Positions 7,904 to 16,865 of a stretch of DNA of 37,989 bases are shown here, one piece after another. The stretch comes from Acidimicrobiaceae bacterium (lineage in GTDB: Bacteria > Actinomycetota > Acidimicrobiia > Acidimicrobiales > RAAP-2). A program made the position numbers and the translations under genes. The notes beneath the pieces are model-generated. The model had not been told where the DNA came from. It made no database searches and was given only the letters and a program-made list of their open reading frames with translations. How positions within the stretch are numbered: the first letter of the stretch is position 1; each line of letters begins with the position of its first letter. The stretch spans positions 1-37,989 of the forward strand of contig CANGPX010000006.1 in NCBI GenBank assembly GCA_947456095.1, read 5' to 3'.

Positions 7904-8365
7904 TTCTTCTCGATGCTTGCGCAGTCATTGCCTTTTTTTGCTGGCGAGCCCGCCATGGAAGAAGTGACAGAACTGCTCGACAGTGAAGTGACCATCTTCA
8001 TGACTGCCACTGGAAGAGCTGAAGTCGTCGACTTTCTCATTCGCAATCTCAAGGTCGATGAAGACACCGCCCGAGCCGATCTCTCTCAGTTGCCAATTTC
8101 GGAGACTCTCGCCATCGACGCAAATCTCGAAGAGCGTGCTGGCGCCATTCGAGGGATGAAGCACCAACGAACATCACGCTGTCTGTCGATGGCCGACTGC
8201 TGTGCAATCGCCGTTGCGCAGCATTACCGCCTCACTCTGGCGAGTTCTGATGCAGATCTGCTGTTGACCGCAGACGAAATGGGCGTTGCCACCAAAAGCC
8301 TCCCCAATTCCTCAGGGAAGCGGTGGCAACTCCCACCGTCAAACAGCAATATTCAAGCGAACTGA
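7900..8365 (+). pseudogene. VapC-like PIN-domain toxin, frameshifted at a T7 run
   Basis: A TTG at 7900 begins LILLDACAVIAFF, the first PIN strand with its catalytic Asp. After seven T (7933-7939) that frame runs into a stop at 7986. The rest of the toxin (AGEPAMEEVTELL onward) continues in the next frame to 8365 and holds the other acidic residues (TGRAEVVDF, MADCCAIAVAQ, SSDADLL). With six T instead of seven the reading would be seamless, at about 154 aa. PIN toxins are Mg-dependent RNases that cut RNA and stop translation. The ORF track's ATG at 7913 lacks the first Asp. The break may be inactivation, slippage-controlled expression or a sequencing error. Confidence 0.75.
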
Positions 8366-8376
8366 GCGCTGCTCAG
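8362..8376. terminator. Shared hairpin between convergent toxin and ilvC
   Basis: CTGAGC-GCT-GCTCAG is a perfect 6-bp stem with a 3-base loop. It spans the stop codons of the plus-strand toxin frame and the minus-strand ilvC. No T-run follows on either side, so termination here would be weak; I list it as a possible bidirectional 3' end. Confidence 0.3.
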
Positions 8377-9398
8377 CCACCTGAGGCGTCTTGGACGCGG
8401 GTCTTGCCAGCCGAGATGAATGGCATCATCGCACGAAGCTCCTGGCCGACCTTTTCGATTTGGTGCTCGGCACCTTCGGCCTTGAGCCGCAAGTAGTTCG
8501 GGCGACCGTTCTTGTTCTCTTCAATCCATTCGTTGGCAAAAGTGCCATCTTGGATTTCAGTCAGAACCTTCTTCATCTCGGCGCGCACTGCATCGTTCAC
8601 AATGCGTGGTCCACGGGTCAAGTCACCATATTCCGCGGTGTCAGAGATGGAGTAGCGCATGCCAGCGATGCCCTGTTCATACATGAGGTCAACAATGAGC
8701 TTCAACTCATGGAGGCACTCAAAGTAGGCCGACTCTGGCTGGTAGCCAGCGTCAACGAGGGTTTCAAAGCCGGCACGCACGAGCTCGGTCATGCCACCAC
8801 AGAGCACCACCTGCTCACCAAACAAGTCGGTTTCGGTTTCTTCGGTGAAGGTCGTGTCGAGCACACCGGCACGGGTGCCACCGTTTGCGTGCGCATACGA
8901 GAGCGCAAGTGCGTGGGCTGAGCCCGAAGCATCTTGGTGAACAGCGATCAAGCTCGGCACACCGCCGCCTTCGGTGTAGGTCCGGCGAACGAGGTGTCCA
9001 GGGCCCTTTGGCGCCACCATCGCCACGTCAATGAACGCGGGTGGGGTGATCTGGCCGAAGCGAATGTTGAACCCGTGGGCGAAGAACAGCGCGTCGCCCT
9101 CTTTCAGTGAAGGGGCGATATAGGTGTCATAGGCCGCCTTCTGCTCAGTGTCAGGAAGCAGCACCATGATGAGGTCCGCCCACTCACAGGCTTCTTTGAG
9201 ACCAAGCACCTTGAGTCCAGCATCGGTTGCCTTCGTAATTGACGAGGAGGTGTCACGCAGTCCAACGCGAACGTCGACGCCTGATTCCATCAAGTTGAGG
9301 GCGTGGGCGTGACCTTGAGAGCCGTAGCCGAGAATTGTGACCTTGCGGCCAGCGATGAGTGCGGGGTTCGCATCTTTTTCGTAGTACATCGTTGCCAT
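8373..9398 (-). CDS. ilvC: Ketol-acid reductoisomerase (class I)
   Basis: This enzyme carries out the Mg- and NADPH-dependent isomeroreduction of acetolactate and acetohydroxybutyrate, the second common step to valine, leucine and isoleucine. The 341-aa length is that of class I. The N-terminal Rossmann domain shows [13 protein letters not shown] and VGLRDTSSS, which fits NADPH; FAHGFNI and [11 protein letters not shown] follow. The C-terminal metal site is in [12 protein letters not shown] and [18 protein letters not shown]. The ATG at 9398 has AAGGAG five to six bases upstream. It lies 88 bp after ilvN in the same direction, with a small hairpin in the gap (GTCGGT/ACCGAC, 9466-9482), so it is likely the last gene of an ilvBNC operon. 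Confidence 0.97.
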   Translation of the reverse strand: MATMYYEKDANPALIAGRKVTILGYGSQGHAHALNLMESGVDVRVGLRDTSSSITKATDAGLKVLGLKEACEWADLIMVLLPDTEQKAAYDTYIAPSLKEGDALFFAHGFNIRFGQITPPAFIDVAMVAPKGPGHLVRRTYTEGGGVPSLIAVHQDASGSAHALALSYAHANGGTRAGVLDTTFTEETETDLFGEQVVLCGGMTELVRAGFETLVDAGYQPESAYFECLHELKLIVDLMYEQGIAGMRYSISDTAEYGDLTRGPRIVNDAVRAEMKKVLTEIQDGTFANEWIEENKNGRPNYLRLKAEGAEHQIEKVGQELRAMMPFISAGKTRVQDASGG

Positions 9399-9486
9399 GG
9401 TTGCTCCTTGTTGTTCGAATGGGTGATGTTGCTCGGTGTAACAACTGCGAATGAGTTCGGGATTCGTCGGTGCTTGACCGACTCAA

Positions 9487-10017
9487 CTACTGCGTGATGA
9501 GTTTAGGCAGGGCAACGAGACCAGTTCGGTGGAGTTGGTCAACGGTGTAGCCCGACAACAATTCTTGGAAGGCATTGATCTTGTCGGGGTGATCCGCCAA
9601 CATGACCGTAATCTCCCCCGCACCTGCGTCAACAACTTCAGCGTCGAAGTTTGCGCACAGGCTGATGGCGGTTGCCATTTGATCCGTTGGCACAGTAATT
9701 GAGGCGAGCAACAACTCTCGTTCCACCACTTGGTGTTCATTGACGTGACTGATTTCAACCACATTGATGAGCTTGTCGAGCTGATTGACAATTTGCTCGA
9801 GTGGAGCTGACGCTGCGTCAACCACAATCGTGATGCGGCTGAACCGGTGGCTGTCATCAGTTGGGGCAACCGCGAGCGAAAAGATGTTGAATCCTCGGCG
9901 TGAGAAGAGTCCAGCCACCCGGCTGAGCACTCCCGCTTTGTTCTCAACGAGCACCGACAGCACGTGGTGACGCTTCTCCTCTGCTGGGAGTTCATGGTCA
10001 ACGGCTTCTGGGGTCAT
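9487..10017 (-). CDS. ilvN: Acetolactate synthase small (regulatory) subunit
   Basis: The 176-aa product carries an N-terminal ACT domain (HVLSVLVENKAGVLSRVAGLFSRRGFNI) and the C-terminal small-subunit domain (FDAEVVDAGAGEITVMLADHPDKINAF). It binds the IlvB catalytic subunit, raises its activity and gives valine feedback inhibition. Its ATG overlaps the ilvB stop by four bases, so the two are translationally coupled, which fits a need for matched subunit amounts. The first 15 residues (MTPEAVDHELPAEEK) precede the ACT domain and are probably a flexible extension. Confidence 0.96.
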   Translation of the reverse strand: MTPEAVDHELPAEEKRHHVLSVLVENKAGVLSRVAGLFSRRGFNIFSLAVAPTDDSHRFSRITIVVDAASAPLEQIVNQLDKLINVVEISHVNEHQVVERELLLASITVPTDQMATAISLCANFDAEVVDAGAGEITVMLADHPDKINAFQELLSGYTVDQLHRTGLVALPKLITQ

Positions 10018-11732
10018 GAGTGCAACCTTTGGCTCGGGTGAACGAGGACCTCGTCATTGGTGGCGCCAGCAGGCACCATGGGGAACACCTTTTCTGATGC
10101 ATCGGTGCGGAAGTCAATGACGACGGGACGGTCATCAATCGAATTTGCCCGCTCAATTGCCGAGGCAACATCGGCTGGGTCGTCGACCCGAATGCCAACA
10201 CAACCCATCGCTTCAGCCCACTGCACGTAGTTCGGAAGATCTGGCGACAAGTAGACCTCGCTGTAGCGCTCTTCGTAGAACATCTCTTGCCATTGGCGAA
10301 CCATGCCGAGATAGGCGTTGTTCAAGATCGCCACCTTGATGGGTATGCCTTCAGCCCGTGCGGTCACGAGTTCTTGGGCCGTCATCTGGAAGCAACCATC
10401 ACCATCAATGGCCCACACCGTGCGGTCAGGTCGGCCGACTTTGGCGCCAATGGCTGAAGGCACCGCGAAGCCCATGGTGCCAGCTCCACCGGAGTTGATC
10501 CACGTCCGGGGTTCTTCAAACTGCCAGTACTGACTTGCCCACATTTGATGCTGGCCGACACCCGAAGCCACAATCGTGCCTGCTGGGGCCAAAGCATTCA
10601 GCGTCTCAACCACCATTTGTGGCTTGAGCAGTCCATTGCCGTCGATCGGGTCATAGGCAAGTGGGTGTTTTGCCTGATAGCCATGCAGTTCGTCCCACCA
10701 CGCACGCAAATCACTTGGGGTAACCGACGCTGCAGCTTCAGCCAACGCTGGCACTGCTTCACTGGCATTGGCCACAATGGACAAGTCTGGTCGGCGAACT
10801 TTGCCGTGCTCAGCACGATCGACGTCTAAGTGAATGATCTTGGCCACTGGAGCAAAGCCGTCCAACTTGCCGGTCACCCGGTCATCAAAGCGAGCCCCAA
10901 GCGACACGAGAAGATCAGCACGCTGGATTGCCATGATTGCGGTGTAGTGGCCGTGCATTCCTGGCATACCAAGATGTTGTGGGTGCGTGTCAGGAAATGC
11001 GCCACGTGCCATCAAGGTGGTCACTACTGGAACACCCAGTCGTTCAGCAAGTGCTCGAAGGGCAGCGGACGCGTTGCCTTGCAAGACGCCACCACCGACG
11101 TAGAGCACTGGGCGCTTCGCTTCAAGGATCATGGCAATGGCTTGGGCGATGACTTCATGGTCGACGCCTTTTGTTGGACGATAGCCAGGCAGGTCAAGGT
11201 CAGCTTCAGTTGCTGGTCCGTTCCAAGTCATCATTGACTGAGCCACGTCTTTTGGCACGTCAATGAGCACAGGGCCAGGGCGACCCGTTGTGGCCACATG
11301 AAAAGCTTCCGCCACAATTCGGGGAAGGTCATTGGCATCGGTCACGAGCCAGTTGTGCTTCGTGATTCCTGATGTCACACCAGTGATGTCACATTCTTGG
11401 AAGGCGTCGGTGCCAATCGCTGCTCGACTCACCTGCCCAGAAACCACCACAAGCGGCGTTGAGTCCATGTAGGCATTGGCAAGCGGCGTGACGATATTGG
11501 TCGCTCCTGGACCTGAGGTGACCATGGCCACACCAGGTCGACCCGTTGCCAAGGCATAGCCTTCAGCCATGTGCCCTGCACCTTGTTCGTGGCGAACGAG
11601 GATGTGGCGAATCGACGAATCGAGAATCGGGTCGTAGACCGGCAGAATGGCTCCGCCAGGCAAGCCGAAAATAACATCGGTGCCTTGTTCTTCGAGTGAC
11701 TTGATGAGTGCTTGTGCTCCGGTGATTTCCAT
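10014..11732 (-). CDS. ilvB: Acetolactate synthase large (catalytic) subunit
   Basis: This thiamine-diphosphate enzyme condenses two pyruvates, or pyruvate and 2-ketobutyrate, in the first common branched-chain step. The 572-aa product has the N-terminal pyrimidine-binding domain with its catalytic Glu region (GLPGGAILPVYD, RHEQGAGHMAEGYA), a central FAD-binding domain (about residues 190-350), and a C-terminal diphosphate domain with the metal motif (GDGCFQMTAQEL... NNAYLGMVRQW). It heads an ilvBNC operon. The ATG at 11732 is preceded by an attenuator with a valine-rich leader peptide, so transcription is expected to rise when valyl-tRNA is short. Confidence 0.97.
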   Translation of the reverse strand: MEITGAQALIKSLEEQGTDVIFGLPGGAILPVYDPILDSSIRHILVRHEQGAGHMAEGYALATGRPGVAMVTSGPGATNIVTPLANAYMDSTPLVVVSGQVSRAAIGTDAFQECDITGVTSGITKHNWLVTDANDLPRIVAEAFHVATTGRPGPVLIDVPKDVAQSMMTWNGPATEADLDLPGYRPTKGVDHEVIAQAIAMILEAKRPVLYVGGGVLQGNASAALRALAERLGVPVVTTLMARGAFPDTHPQHLGMPGMHGHYTAIMAIQRADLLVSLGARFDDRVTGKLDGFAPVAKIIHLDVDRAEHGKVRRPDLSIVANASEAVPALAEAAASVTPSDLRAWWDELHGYQAKHPLAYDPIDGNGLLKPQMVVETLNALAPAGTIVASGVGQHQMWASQYWQFEEPRTWINSGGAGTMGFAVPSAIGAKVGRPDRTVWAIDGDGCFQMTAQELVTARAEGIPIKVAILNNAYLGMVRQWQEMFYEERYSEVYLSPDLPNYVQWAEAMGCVGIRVDDPADVASAIERANSIDDRPVVIDFRTDASEKVFPMVPAGATNDEVLVHPSQRLHS

Positions 11733-11761
11733 GGTGCTCCGAGTTGGGGATCTTAGGCCGA

Positions 11762-11791
11762 GAAAACAAAAGACCTCCCATTTGGGAGGTC
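11762..11791 (-). terminator. Attenuator terminator upstream of ilvB
   Basis: On the minus strand GACCTCCCA-AA-TGGGAGGTC forms a perfect 9-bp stem followed by TTTTGTTTT. It lies 30 bases before the ilvB ATG and after the valine-rich leader, so it is a conditional terminator. An 8-bp hairpin just before it (GCGCGACG/CGTCGCGC, 11795-11819) overlaps the leader stop codon and could be the pause or competing structure. ACCTC in that hairpin's loop can pair with GAGGT in the leader or in the terminator stem, offering an alternative fold. Confidence 0.85.
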
Positions 11792-11818
11792 AAGGCGCGA
11801 CGAAGAGGTGCCGTCGCG

Positions 11819-11857
11819 CTATCGAACTACTACCTCAAAGTCAGTGGTCTTGCTCAC
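11819..11857 (-). CDS. ilv operon leader peptide with three Val codons
   Basis: A GTG at 11857 opens a 12-codon frame reading MSKTTDFEVVVR and then TAG. The three consecutive Val codons (GTA GTA GTT) sit just before the stop and just before the pause hairpin and terminator. This is the arrangement known for attenuation of ilv operons: a ribosome stalled for lack of valyl-tRNA would alter folding and prevent termination. The ORF track shows only a longer shadow ending in the same residues. Leu and Ile codons are absent, so valine seems to be the amino acid sensed. A promoter placed for a leaderless start precedes it. Confidence 0.8.
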   Translation of the reverse strand: MSKTTDFEVVVR

Positions 11858-11863
11858 GAGTCC

Positions 11864-11893
11864 ATTCTGCCACGCGAACTCCCCCCATGGCAA
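11864..11893 (-). promoter_or_regulatory. Promoter of the ilvBNC leader
   Basis: On the minus strand TTGCCA (11893-11888) and CAGAAT (11869-11864) are separated by 18 bp. They match the -35 and -10 consensus at five and four positions. The -10 ends six bases before the leader GTG, so the transcript would start at or near that codon. The -35 begins three bases past the stop of the upstream membrane-protein gene, so the ilvBNC unit has its own promoter. Confidence 0.55.
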
Positions 11894-11895
11894 CC

Positions 11896-13836
11896 TCATT
11901 GGTTTTCTTTCCCTTCCAAGAGATTGTTCACGCACGTTGCCGCAACCGCAGCTGAGCGTCGATGACTGAGCGCGCAAGCATCTACCGCCGCTTCGGTCTG
12001 CGACGTCACCTGTGGGTACGAGTGTTGTCTCAGGTTGCTCCACACCATCACCCGGTGATCAGTTACCGGCAAACTTCCCGTCAGCGCCACCATGGTGGCA
12101 GCCACGTAGCCAGCATTGAAGGACTTAGTCAAAATCACGATGTTGTCGACACCACGATGGCCAAGTGCTGCTTGGATCAGGCGAAGTTCTTTCAGCGTCG
12201 GCGCAGCAAGAGTTCCACGAAGAGTTTCTGCTTCAAGAAGGAAGGTGTCGAGTGCTTGCCGCTTACCAGTGAACGAGGACTGTCCATTGGCGTCGGGGAT
12301 GATTGCGTAACCACCGACCGTTTTGAACGGGAACTGCTCCATTGCTTCAAACAACAGTGATGAATAGGTTGGGTAAACCAGCACGGTATGCGAACTTGGA
12401 ATGAGATGGGACCGATGCGCAAACCACCACGGTTCATGCACAGACTCGGCGGGAAGTGCCGAATAGGTCAAGCCAATTGGCACAAGTGCGGCAATGAAGA
12501 CCGCTACGAGGCCAGCACTCGCGAGGTTGCGAAGTGTTGGGGTTTTGTCCAGAAGTCGCGTTGCCATGTGCGCATTCCACGCATCGATTCCCATGGCCAC
12601 CAATACGGCAAGAGCAAGCCCATAAAACACCACAAAGCGAGTCGGCAACATGGCATCAAACAGCGGGAGTCGACTCAGTTGCCGCATGGGCAGCAGGTTC
12701 GCCCAAAGGTTCGTTGAGCCAAACGCTCGTCCAAGTGAAAGCAGCCAGGCAATCACTGCCATGGCAAACATTGACCATGCAAGTACTCGACGCACCAAGA
12801 TCGCCGAAAGTCCCGTGACGACAAGGAGTGCCCATCCGAGATACGCGCCATTCAGATTTCGCCCTGAGCCAGGAGTACTTCCGCCAAAACTCGTTGAAAG
12901 TGAATGCACAATCGCCGACACGCCGTAGTGCGCGTAAGGAACAACTGCCCACGCTGGCCCGGTCACATGTTGTGGGCCGGCCAAGGCAAACCACAGCGGA
13001 TAAGCCAAACAAACCCCGACGACCACGAAAGCGGTGCCTGCGGCCTGACGAAGTGCGGCAAAGGGGAGCGCTGTCGCTTTCGGTCGAACGAAAGCGGCGA
13101 CCAGCAAGGTCGGCAGCGCAATTGCCACGGTCATCGCCAAGACTTCCGTGCCAATGAAGAACTGCACGATGGTCAAAAGACCAATGAGCAGCCCAATGGT
13201 CTTTGGCGTCTTGTTCTTCGTCACGACGAGGTCAAACAGCAGCGCCACCATGAGTGGCGGGTAGATCAGCACCGTCGCCATGAGGTGGCCACCTTGGGCA
13301 GGGCCAACGGTTGCAGGAAGGAAGGCAAAGATTGTGGCGCCAAGTAGTTGACCCGACACCGATCGCGTCAAGACTCGCAAACACAAAAACATCGCATACC
13401 CGCTCGCAACCGGCGCCAACAGCGTCGCCACATTGGCCGTCGCAAGAGGCCCAAGCAACCAGGTCACCGGAGCAGTCACCATGCCAATGGCCAACACAGA
13501 AGTCTGCGAAAGCAGATTGAATCCACCTTGCCCGGCATACATGAGGTCGCTCCAAAATGGCTGCGATGGATGGGTCAACAGATGTGCTGCGTACCCTAAA
13601 AACCACACTTGTTGCGAGGAGTCAATGCGCTGGCCGTGAAACATGCGCGAAGCGAAGTGTCCTCCAACGAACACTTGGTTGAACAACGCAAACGACAGCG
13701 CCGTCAGCCAAATAACCACGCCCACATGCAGCGCAAAAAGCCCTCGGCGAGCACCGAGCCATCGCTTGTTCTTGGTGGCGGTCGCCTCGTCCAAAGCGCC
13801 AAGCGTCGTGACGCCGTTTGGCGCCACCTTGGTCAC
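11896..13836 (-). CDS. Polytopic membrane protein, GT-C/YfhO-like
   Basis: The 646-aa product has about eleven or twelve hydrophobic helices through residue 460 or so, then a soluble C-terminal region of about 180 residues (HEPWWFAHRSHLIPSSHTVLVYPTYSS...). Large loops between early helices and a periplasmic tail recall GT-C-fold membrane glycosyltransferases and YfhO-type proteins, which use lipid-linked sugars. I see no motif that settles the activity. The start is a GTG inside TAGTG, overlapping the ilvD stop by one base, so it is coupled to ilvD translation. Why a possible envelope glycosylation protein is tied to ilvD is unclear. Confidence 0.6.
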   Translation of the reverse strand: MTKVAPNGVTTLGALDEATATKNKRWLGARRGLFALHVGVVIWLTALSFALFNQVFVGGHFASRMFHGQRIDSSQQVWFLGYAAHLLTHPSQPFWSDLMYAGQGGFNLLSQTSVLAIGMVTAPVTWLLGPLATANVATLLAPVASGYAMFLCLRVLTRSVSGQLLGATIFAFLPATVGPAQGGHLMATVLIYPPLMVALLFDLVVTKNKTPKTIGLLIGLLTIVQFFIGTEVLAMTVAIALPTLLVAAFVRPKATALPFAALRQAAGTAFVVVGVCLAYPLWFALAGPQHVTGPAWAVVPYAHYGVSAIVHSLSTSFGGSTPGSGRNLNGAYLGWALLVVTGLSAILVRRVLAWSMFAMAVIAWLLSLGRAFGSTNLWANLLPMRQLSRLPLFDAMLPTRFVVFYGLALAVLVAMGIDAWNAHMATRLLDKTPTLRNLASAGLVAVFIAALVPIGLTYSALPAESVHEPWWFAHRSHLIPSSHTVLVYPTYSSLLFEAMEQFPFKTVGGYAIIPDANGQSSFTGKRQALDTFLLEAETLRGTLAAPTLKELRLIQAALGHRGVDNIVILTKSFNAGYVAATMVALTGSLPVTDHRVMVWSNLRQHSYPQVTSQTEAAVDACALSHRRSAAVAATCVNNLLEGKENQ

Positions 13837-15527
13837 TATGCCCGGGTAACGGCGCCGAGATCAGCGCCAGTGACGAGCCGGGCAAATTTCGCCAGCACTC
13901 CGGTCTTATACCGAGGTTCGGGGTAGACGAGTACCAAGCGGCGTCGCTCAAGCTCTGCTTCGTCAACGAGCAAGTCAATGGAGTGTGCAGTCACGTCAAT
14001 GACAATGCGGTCTCCGTCGGCCACGAGGCCAATTGGCCCACCGTCAACGGCTTCAGGGGCGACGTGACCAATGCAGAAACCATGGGTTCCTCCACTGAAG
14101 CGGCCATCGGTGACGAGGGCGCAATCCGCGCCGCGGCCCGCACCTTTCATCGCACCAGTCACCGCCAGCATCTCTCGCATTCCGGGACCACCCTTCGGTC
14201 CCTCATAGCGAATCACGAGGACCGTGCCGGGTTCAATTGACCCAGCCAGGATTGCCTCCATTGCTGCGGCTTCACCATCAAAGACTCTTGCAGTGCCATC
14301 AAAGCTCAACGTGTCAATACCCGCAACCTTGACGACTGACCCCTTGGGTGCGAGCGATCCGTGAAGAATGGCGATGCCACCTTGAGCATTGATGGGGTTC
14401 GACAGTTCGTGGACGACGACACCGTCTGGTGCTGGTGGGTTGATCTCGGCCAAGTTCTCGGCCACGGTCTTTCCCGTCACTGTCATGCATGATCCGTCAA
14501 TAAGGCCAGCGTCGAGCAAGACCTTCATGACCACCGGCACGCCGCCAACCGCGTCGAGGTCGACCATGTGGAAACGGCCGTGGGGCTTCGTGTCAGCCAA
14601 GTGGGGAACTTTGGCGGCAATGCGGTTGAAGTCTTCCAAGGTGAGGTCAACTTCAGCTTCGACGGCAATGGCCAAGAGGTGAAGGACGGCATTGGTCGAA
14701 CCACCAAGTGCCATCACAATGGCAATGGCATTTTCAAAGGCGGCCTTGGTCATGATGTCGCGAGGGCGAATGTTTTCGCGCAGCAGGCGAACAACTGCTT
14801 CACCAGCTTGGAACGCGTACTCGTCTCGGCGACCATCAATTGCTGGAGCCGTTGACGATCCAGGTAACGCCATGCCAATGGCTTCGGCAACCGATGCCAT
14901 GGTGTTGGCGGTAAACATGCCCGCACAAGAACCCTCAGACGGGCAAGCGCCGCGCTCAATGAGCGAAAGCTCTTCGTCAGAGAGTCCGCCGACGGCATTG
15001 GCGCCAACGGCTTCAAACACACTGGTGATGTCAAGCGCCTTGCCATCAAGGTGTCCTGGCAGGATCGTTCCGCCATAGGTGAACACACTTGGAAGATTGA
15101 GGCGAGCTTGCGCCATGAGCATCCCGGGAAGCGACTTGTCGCAACCAGCAAAGGTGGCAAGTCCATCAAAGCGCTCAGCGTGCATCACTGTTTCAACACT
15201 GTCGGCAATCACTTCGCGACTGACGAGGCTCGCTCGCATGCCTTCATGTCCCATCGAGATGCCATCGGAAACAGCAATGGTGACGAATTCAAAGGGGTAT
15301 CCCCCAGCGGCACGAACACCCTCTTTGGCCCGCTTTGCCAACCGGTCAAGCGGCAAGTTGCAGGGGGTGACTTCATTCCATGATGAAGCAACGCCTATTT
15401 GGGGCTTGTCCCAGTCATCATCGGTCATACCAACTGCTCGCAGCATCGCTCGTGCTGGTGCTTTTGCTGGTCCGTCGGTGACCTCAAAACTGCGAGGCTT
15501 CATTGGGTTTGGGGTTGGGTTCTCCAC
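13836..15527 (-). CDS. ilvD: Dihydroxy-acid dehydratase
   Basis: IlvD dehydrates 2,3-dihydroxy-3-methylbutyrate (and the isoleucine homologue) to the 2-keto acid, using an iron-sulfur cluster and Mg. The sequence shows [17 protein letters not shown], the cluster Cys in [11 protein letters not shown] and [20 protein letters not shown], and the C-terminal [10 protein letters not shown] start at the GTG at 15527 ([14 protein letters not shown]), giving 563 aa; the track's start is a TTG at 15569. TATGAT lies six bases before the GTG, as in a leaderless start. A decayed copy of codons 2-39 lies 1.45 kb upstream at 16866-16977. The esterase gene between the two copies may therefore be an insertion at the head of ilvD. 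Confidence 0.96.
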   Translation of the reverse strand: MENPTPNPMKPRSFEVTDGPAKAPARAMLRAVGMTDDDWDKPQIGVASSWNEVTPCNLPLDRLAKRAKEGVRAAGGYPFEFVTIAVSDGISMGHEGMRASLVSREVIADSVETVMHAERFDGLATFAGCDKSLPGMLMAQARLNLPSVFTYGGTILPGHLDGKALDITSVFEAVGANAVGGLSDEELSLIERGACPSEGSCAGMFTANTMASVAEAIGMALPGSSTAPAIDGRRDEYAFQAGEAVVRLLRENIRPRDIMTKAAFENAIAIVMALGGSTNAVLHLLAIAVEAEVDLTLEDFNRIAAKVPHLADTKPHGRFHMVDLDAVGGVPVVMKVLLDAGLIDGSCMTVTGKTVAENLAEINPPAPDGVVVHELSNPINAQGGIAILHGSLAPKGSVVKVAGIDTLSFDGTARVFDGEAAAMEAILAGSIEPGTVLVIRYEGPKGGPGMREMLAVTGAMKGAGRGADCALVTDGRFSGGTHGFCIGHVAPEAVDGGPIGLVADGDRIVIDVTAHSIDLLVDEAELERRRLVLVYPEPRYKTGVLAKFARLVTGADLGAVTRA

Positions 15528-15533
15528 GTTTCC

Positions 15534-15539
15534 ATCATA
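15534..15539 (-). promoter_or_regulatory. -10 element of ilvD
   Basis: TATGAT on the minus strand matches the -10 consensus at five of six positions and ends six bases before the GTG chosen for ilvD. There is no Shine-Dalgarno site in that gap, so a leaderless transcript is likely. No good -35 is visible. The related upstream fragment has TATGCT in a similar place. Confidence 0.45.
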
Positions 15540-15580
15540 GGCACCGCACTCAGAGCAATTTTCAGCCAAATTGACAAGCG

Positions 15581-16804
15581 TCAGCGGCTGAGTGCCAAAG
15601 GCTCTCGCGACCCATGGGTACTCGAGGTCGCCAATCGTTGAGCAGCAATCGCAGCCGCAATCTTCAGCCCTAACTCCAACTCTGCGTGGTTCGTGAGGTG
15701 GACATTGAGATCGGTTCTGTCAAGACCCAAGGAATCCACCGTCGAGGTTCGAGATCTCGTCAAGCTGAAAGCCTCATCTGCTTCGCGTACCGCAGCATCT
15801 CCGAGCGAAAGGTTGACACAAGTATCGATACCACATTTATTCAGGGCCGAAAGGTACTCGATAGAGGCAGAAATTGACTCTTTCACGAGGACCACTGGCG
15901 CTTTTGAAATTGCTGGAACTTCGTGGTTCAGACTTCCGAAAAAGGAAACTAAGGCAGAGAGGTACGCTTCCTTGGTCACGAATTTCATCGCATCACCTTC
16001 CCCCTGATACCAAACAAATCCTTGAAAGAAGTCGACAATTCCATGCTTTGCATCGAGGGCAATATGGTCATTGACCATACGAACAAGATTCACAAAGCCG
16101 CCGTACTTCGACAGGGGTGACCAATTTCCGAGGAGAGTTGAATTCGGAACCGTTACTTTCAAAATGCTCAGTGGTTCATGAAATGCAGCGGAGAGACCCA
16201 GCGCAATCCCAAGTTCTGGTCCAAAGAACTGCACATTTGAAATTCCGCCGGTGATGAGCGGGCTTTCTATTTGTGGCGTGGCAAGAGGGACATAACCAGA
16301 TGAACTTTGGGGTTGAGCGAGGGCAAACAACGATGACCAAGAAAGAGAGACTGCGCCTTTTGGGATCTGAGCGGAAACTTGGTCGACGAGATTTATGCCC
16401 GAACGTTCGTCAATGGCAAATGATGAAGATCCGAATGCATTTGACTGACCAGCAAGCAGCACAACGGTGCGAGTCTGCACGACGCGAGAATATGAAGGTA
16501 GCGAAGTTTTCCCAGCAGAATGGGCTACGACTGCCACTTTCACCGCACCGCTTCTCCCCACCGAAATTCGACACGAGAGCACTTTGACGACACACCCTCC
16601 AGATGACGGGACGGTCGATACCCAATAGGTTGCATCCTTGAGCGAACTCTTCTGCCATTTTGCGACCAACTCACCCGATGGATCCACTGAAACGGAGACC
16701 CGTATGGGTAATGGAGTTGAAACTCCTGCACTTGCATTCACCGAGAGCGCAGGGAACACTGCGAGGCAAGAGAACACCAGAGCAAGGGACCTACGGATTC
16801 TCAT
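15581..16804 (-). CDS. Secreted sialate O-acetylesterase-like SGNH hydrolase
   Basis: The 407-aa product has a signal peptide ([27 protein letters not shown]) and an N-terminal beta-rich, FN3-like stretch (about 30-110). The SASA/CE6-type catalytic domain follows: the nucleophile block [21 protein letters not shown], the WYQGEGDA block, and the closing Asp-His block [15 protein letters not shown]. Such enzymes remove acetyl groups from sugars outside the cell. The gene is visibly A+T-richer than ilvD: two 60-base lines I counted give 43% and 47% G+C, against 57% for one ilvD line. It lies between ilvD and a decayed copy of the ilvD 5' end. Its ATG overlaps the last in-frame stop of that copy in ATGA. 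Acquisition by transfer is plausible. Confidence 0.8.
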   Translation of the reverse strand: MRIRRSLALVFSCLAVFPALSVNASAGVSTPLPIRVSVSVDPSGELVAKWQKSSLKDATYWVSTVPSSGGCVVKVLSCRISVGRSGAVKVAVVAHSAGKTSLPSYSRVVQTRTVVLLAGQSNAFGSSSFAIDERSGINLVDQVSAQIPKGAVSLSWSSLFALAQPQSSSGYVPLATPQIESPLITGGISNVQFFGPELGIALGLSAAFHEPLSILKVTVPNSTLLGNWSPLSKYGGFVNLVRMVNDHIALDAKHGIVDFFQGFVWYQGEGDAMKFVTKEAYLSALVSFFGSLNHEVPAISKAPVVLVKESISASIEYLSALNKCGIDTCVNLSLGDAAVREADEAFSLTRSRTSTVDSLGLDRTDLNVHLTNHAELELGLKIAAAIAAQRLATSSTHGSREPLALSR

Positions 16805-16865
16805 CTTGAGGCGAGTGTATCGTTCCCGCCAAGGTTCGGGTCCTCGTATACCTCGGGATGGTCCG

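Noticed and set aside
7913-8365. ORF-track start of the PIN toxin at the ATG 7913
   Set aside because: This start drops the first catalytic Asp and replaces the conserved LLDACAVIAFF with unrelated residues; the natural start is the TTG at 7900 in another frame, hence the frameshift call.
11819-12043. 74-aa minus-strand ORF upstream of ilvB
   Set aside because: Most of it overlaps the membrane-protein gene out of frame; only its last 12 codons, from the internal GTG, make sense as the ilv leader peptide.
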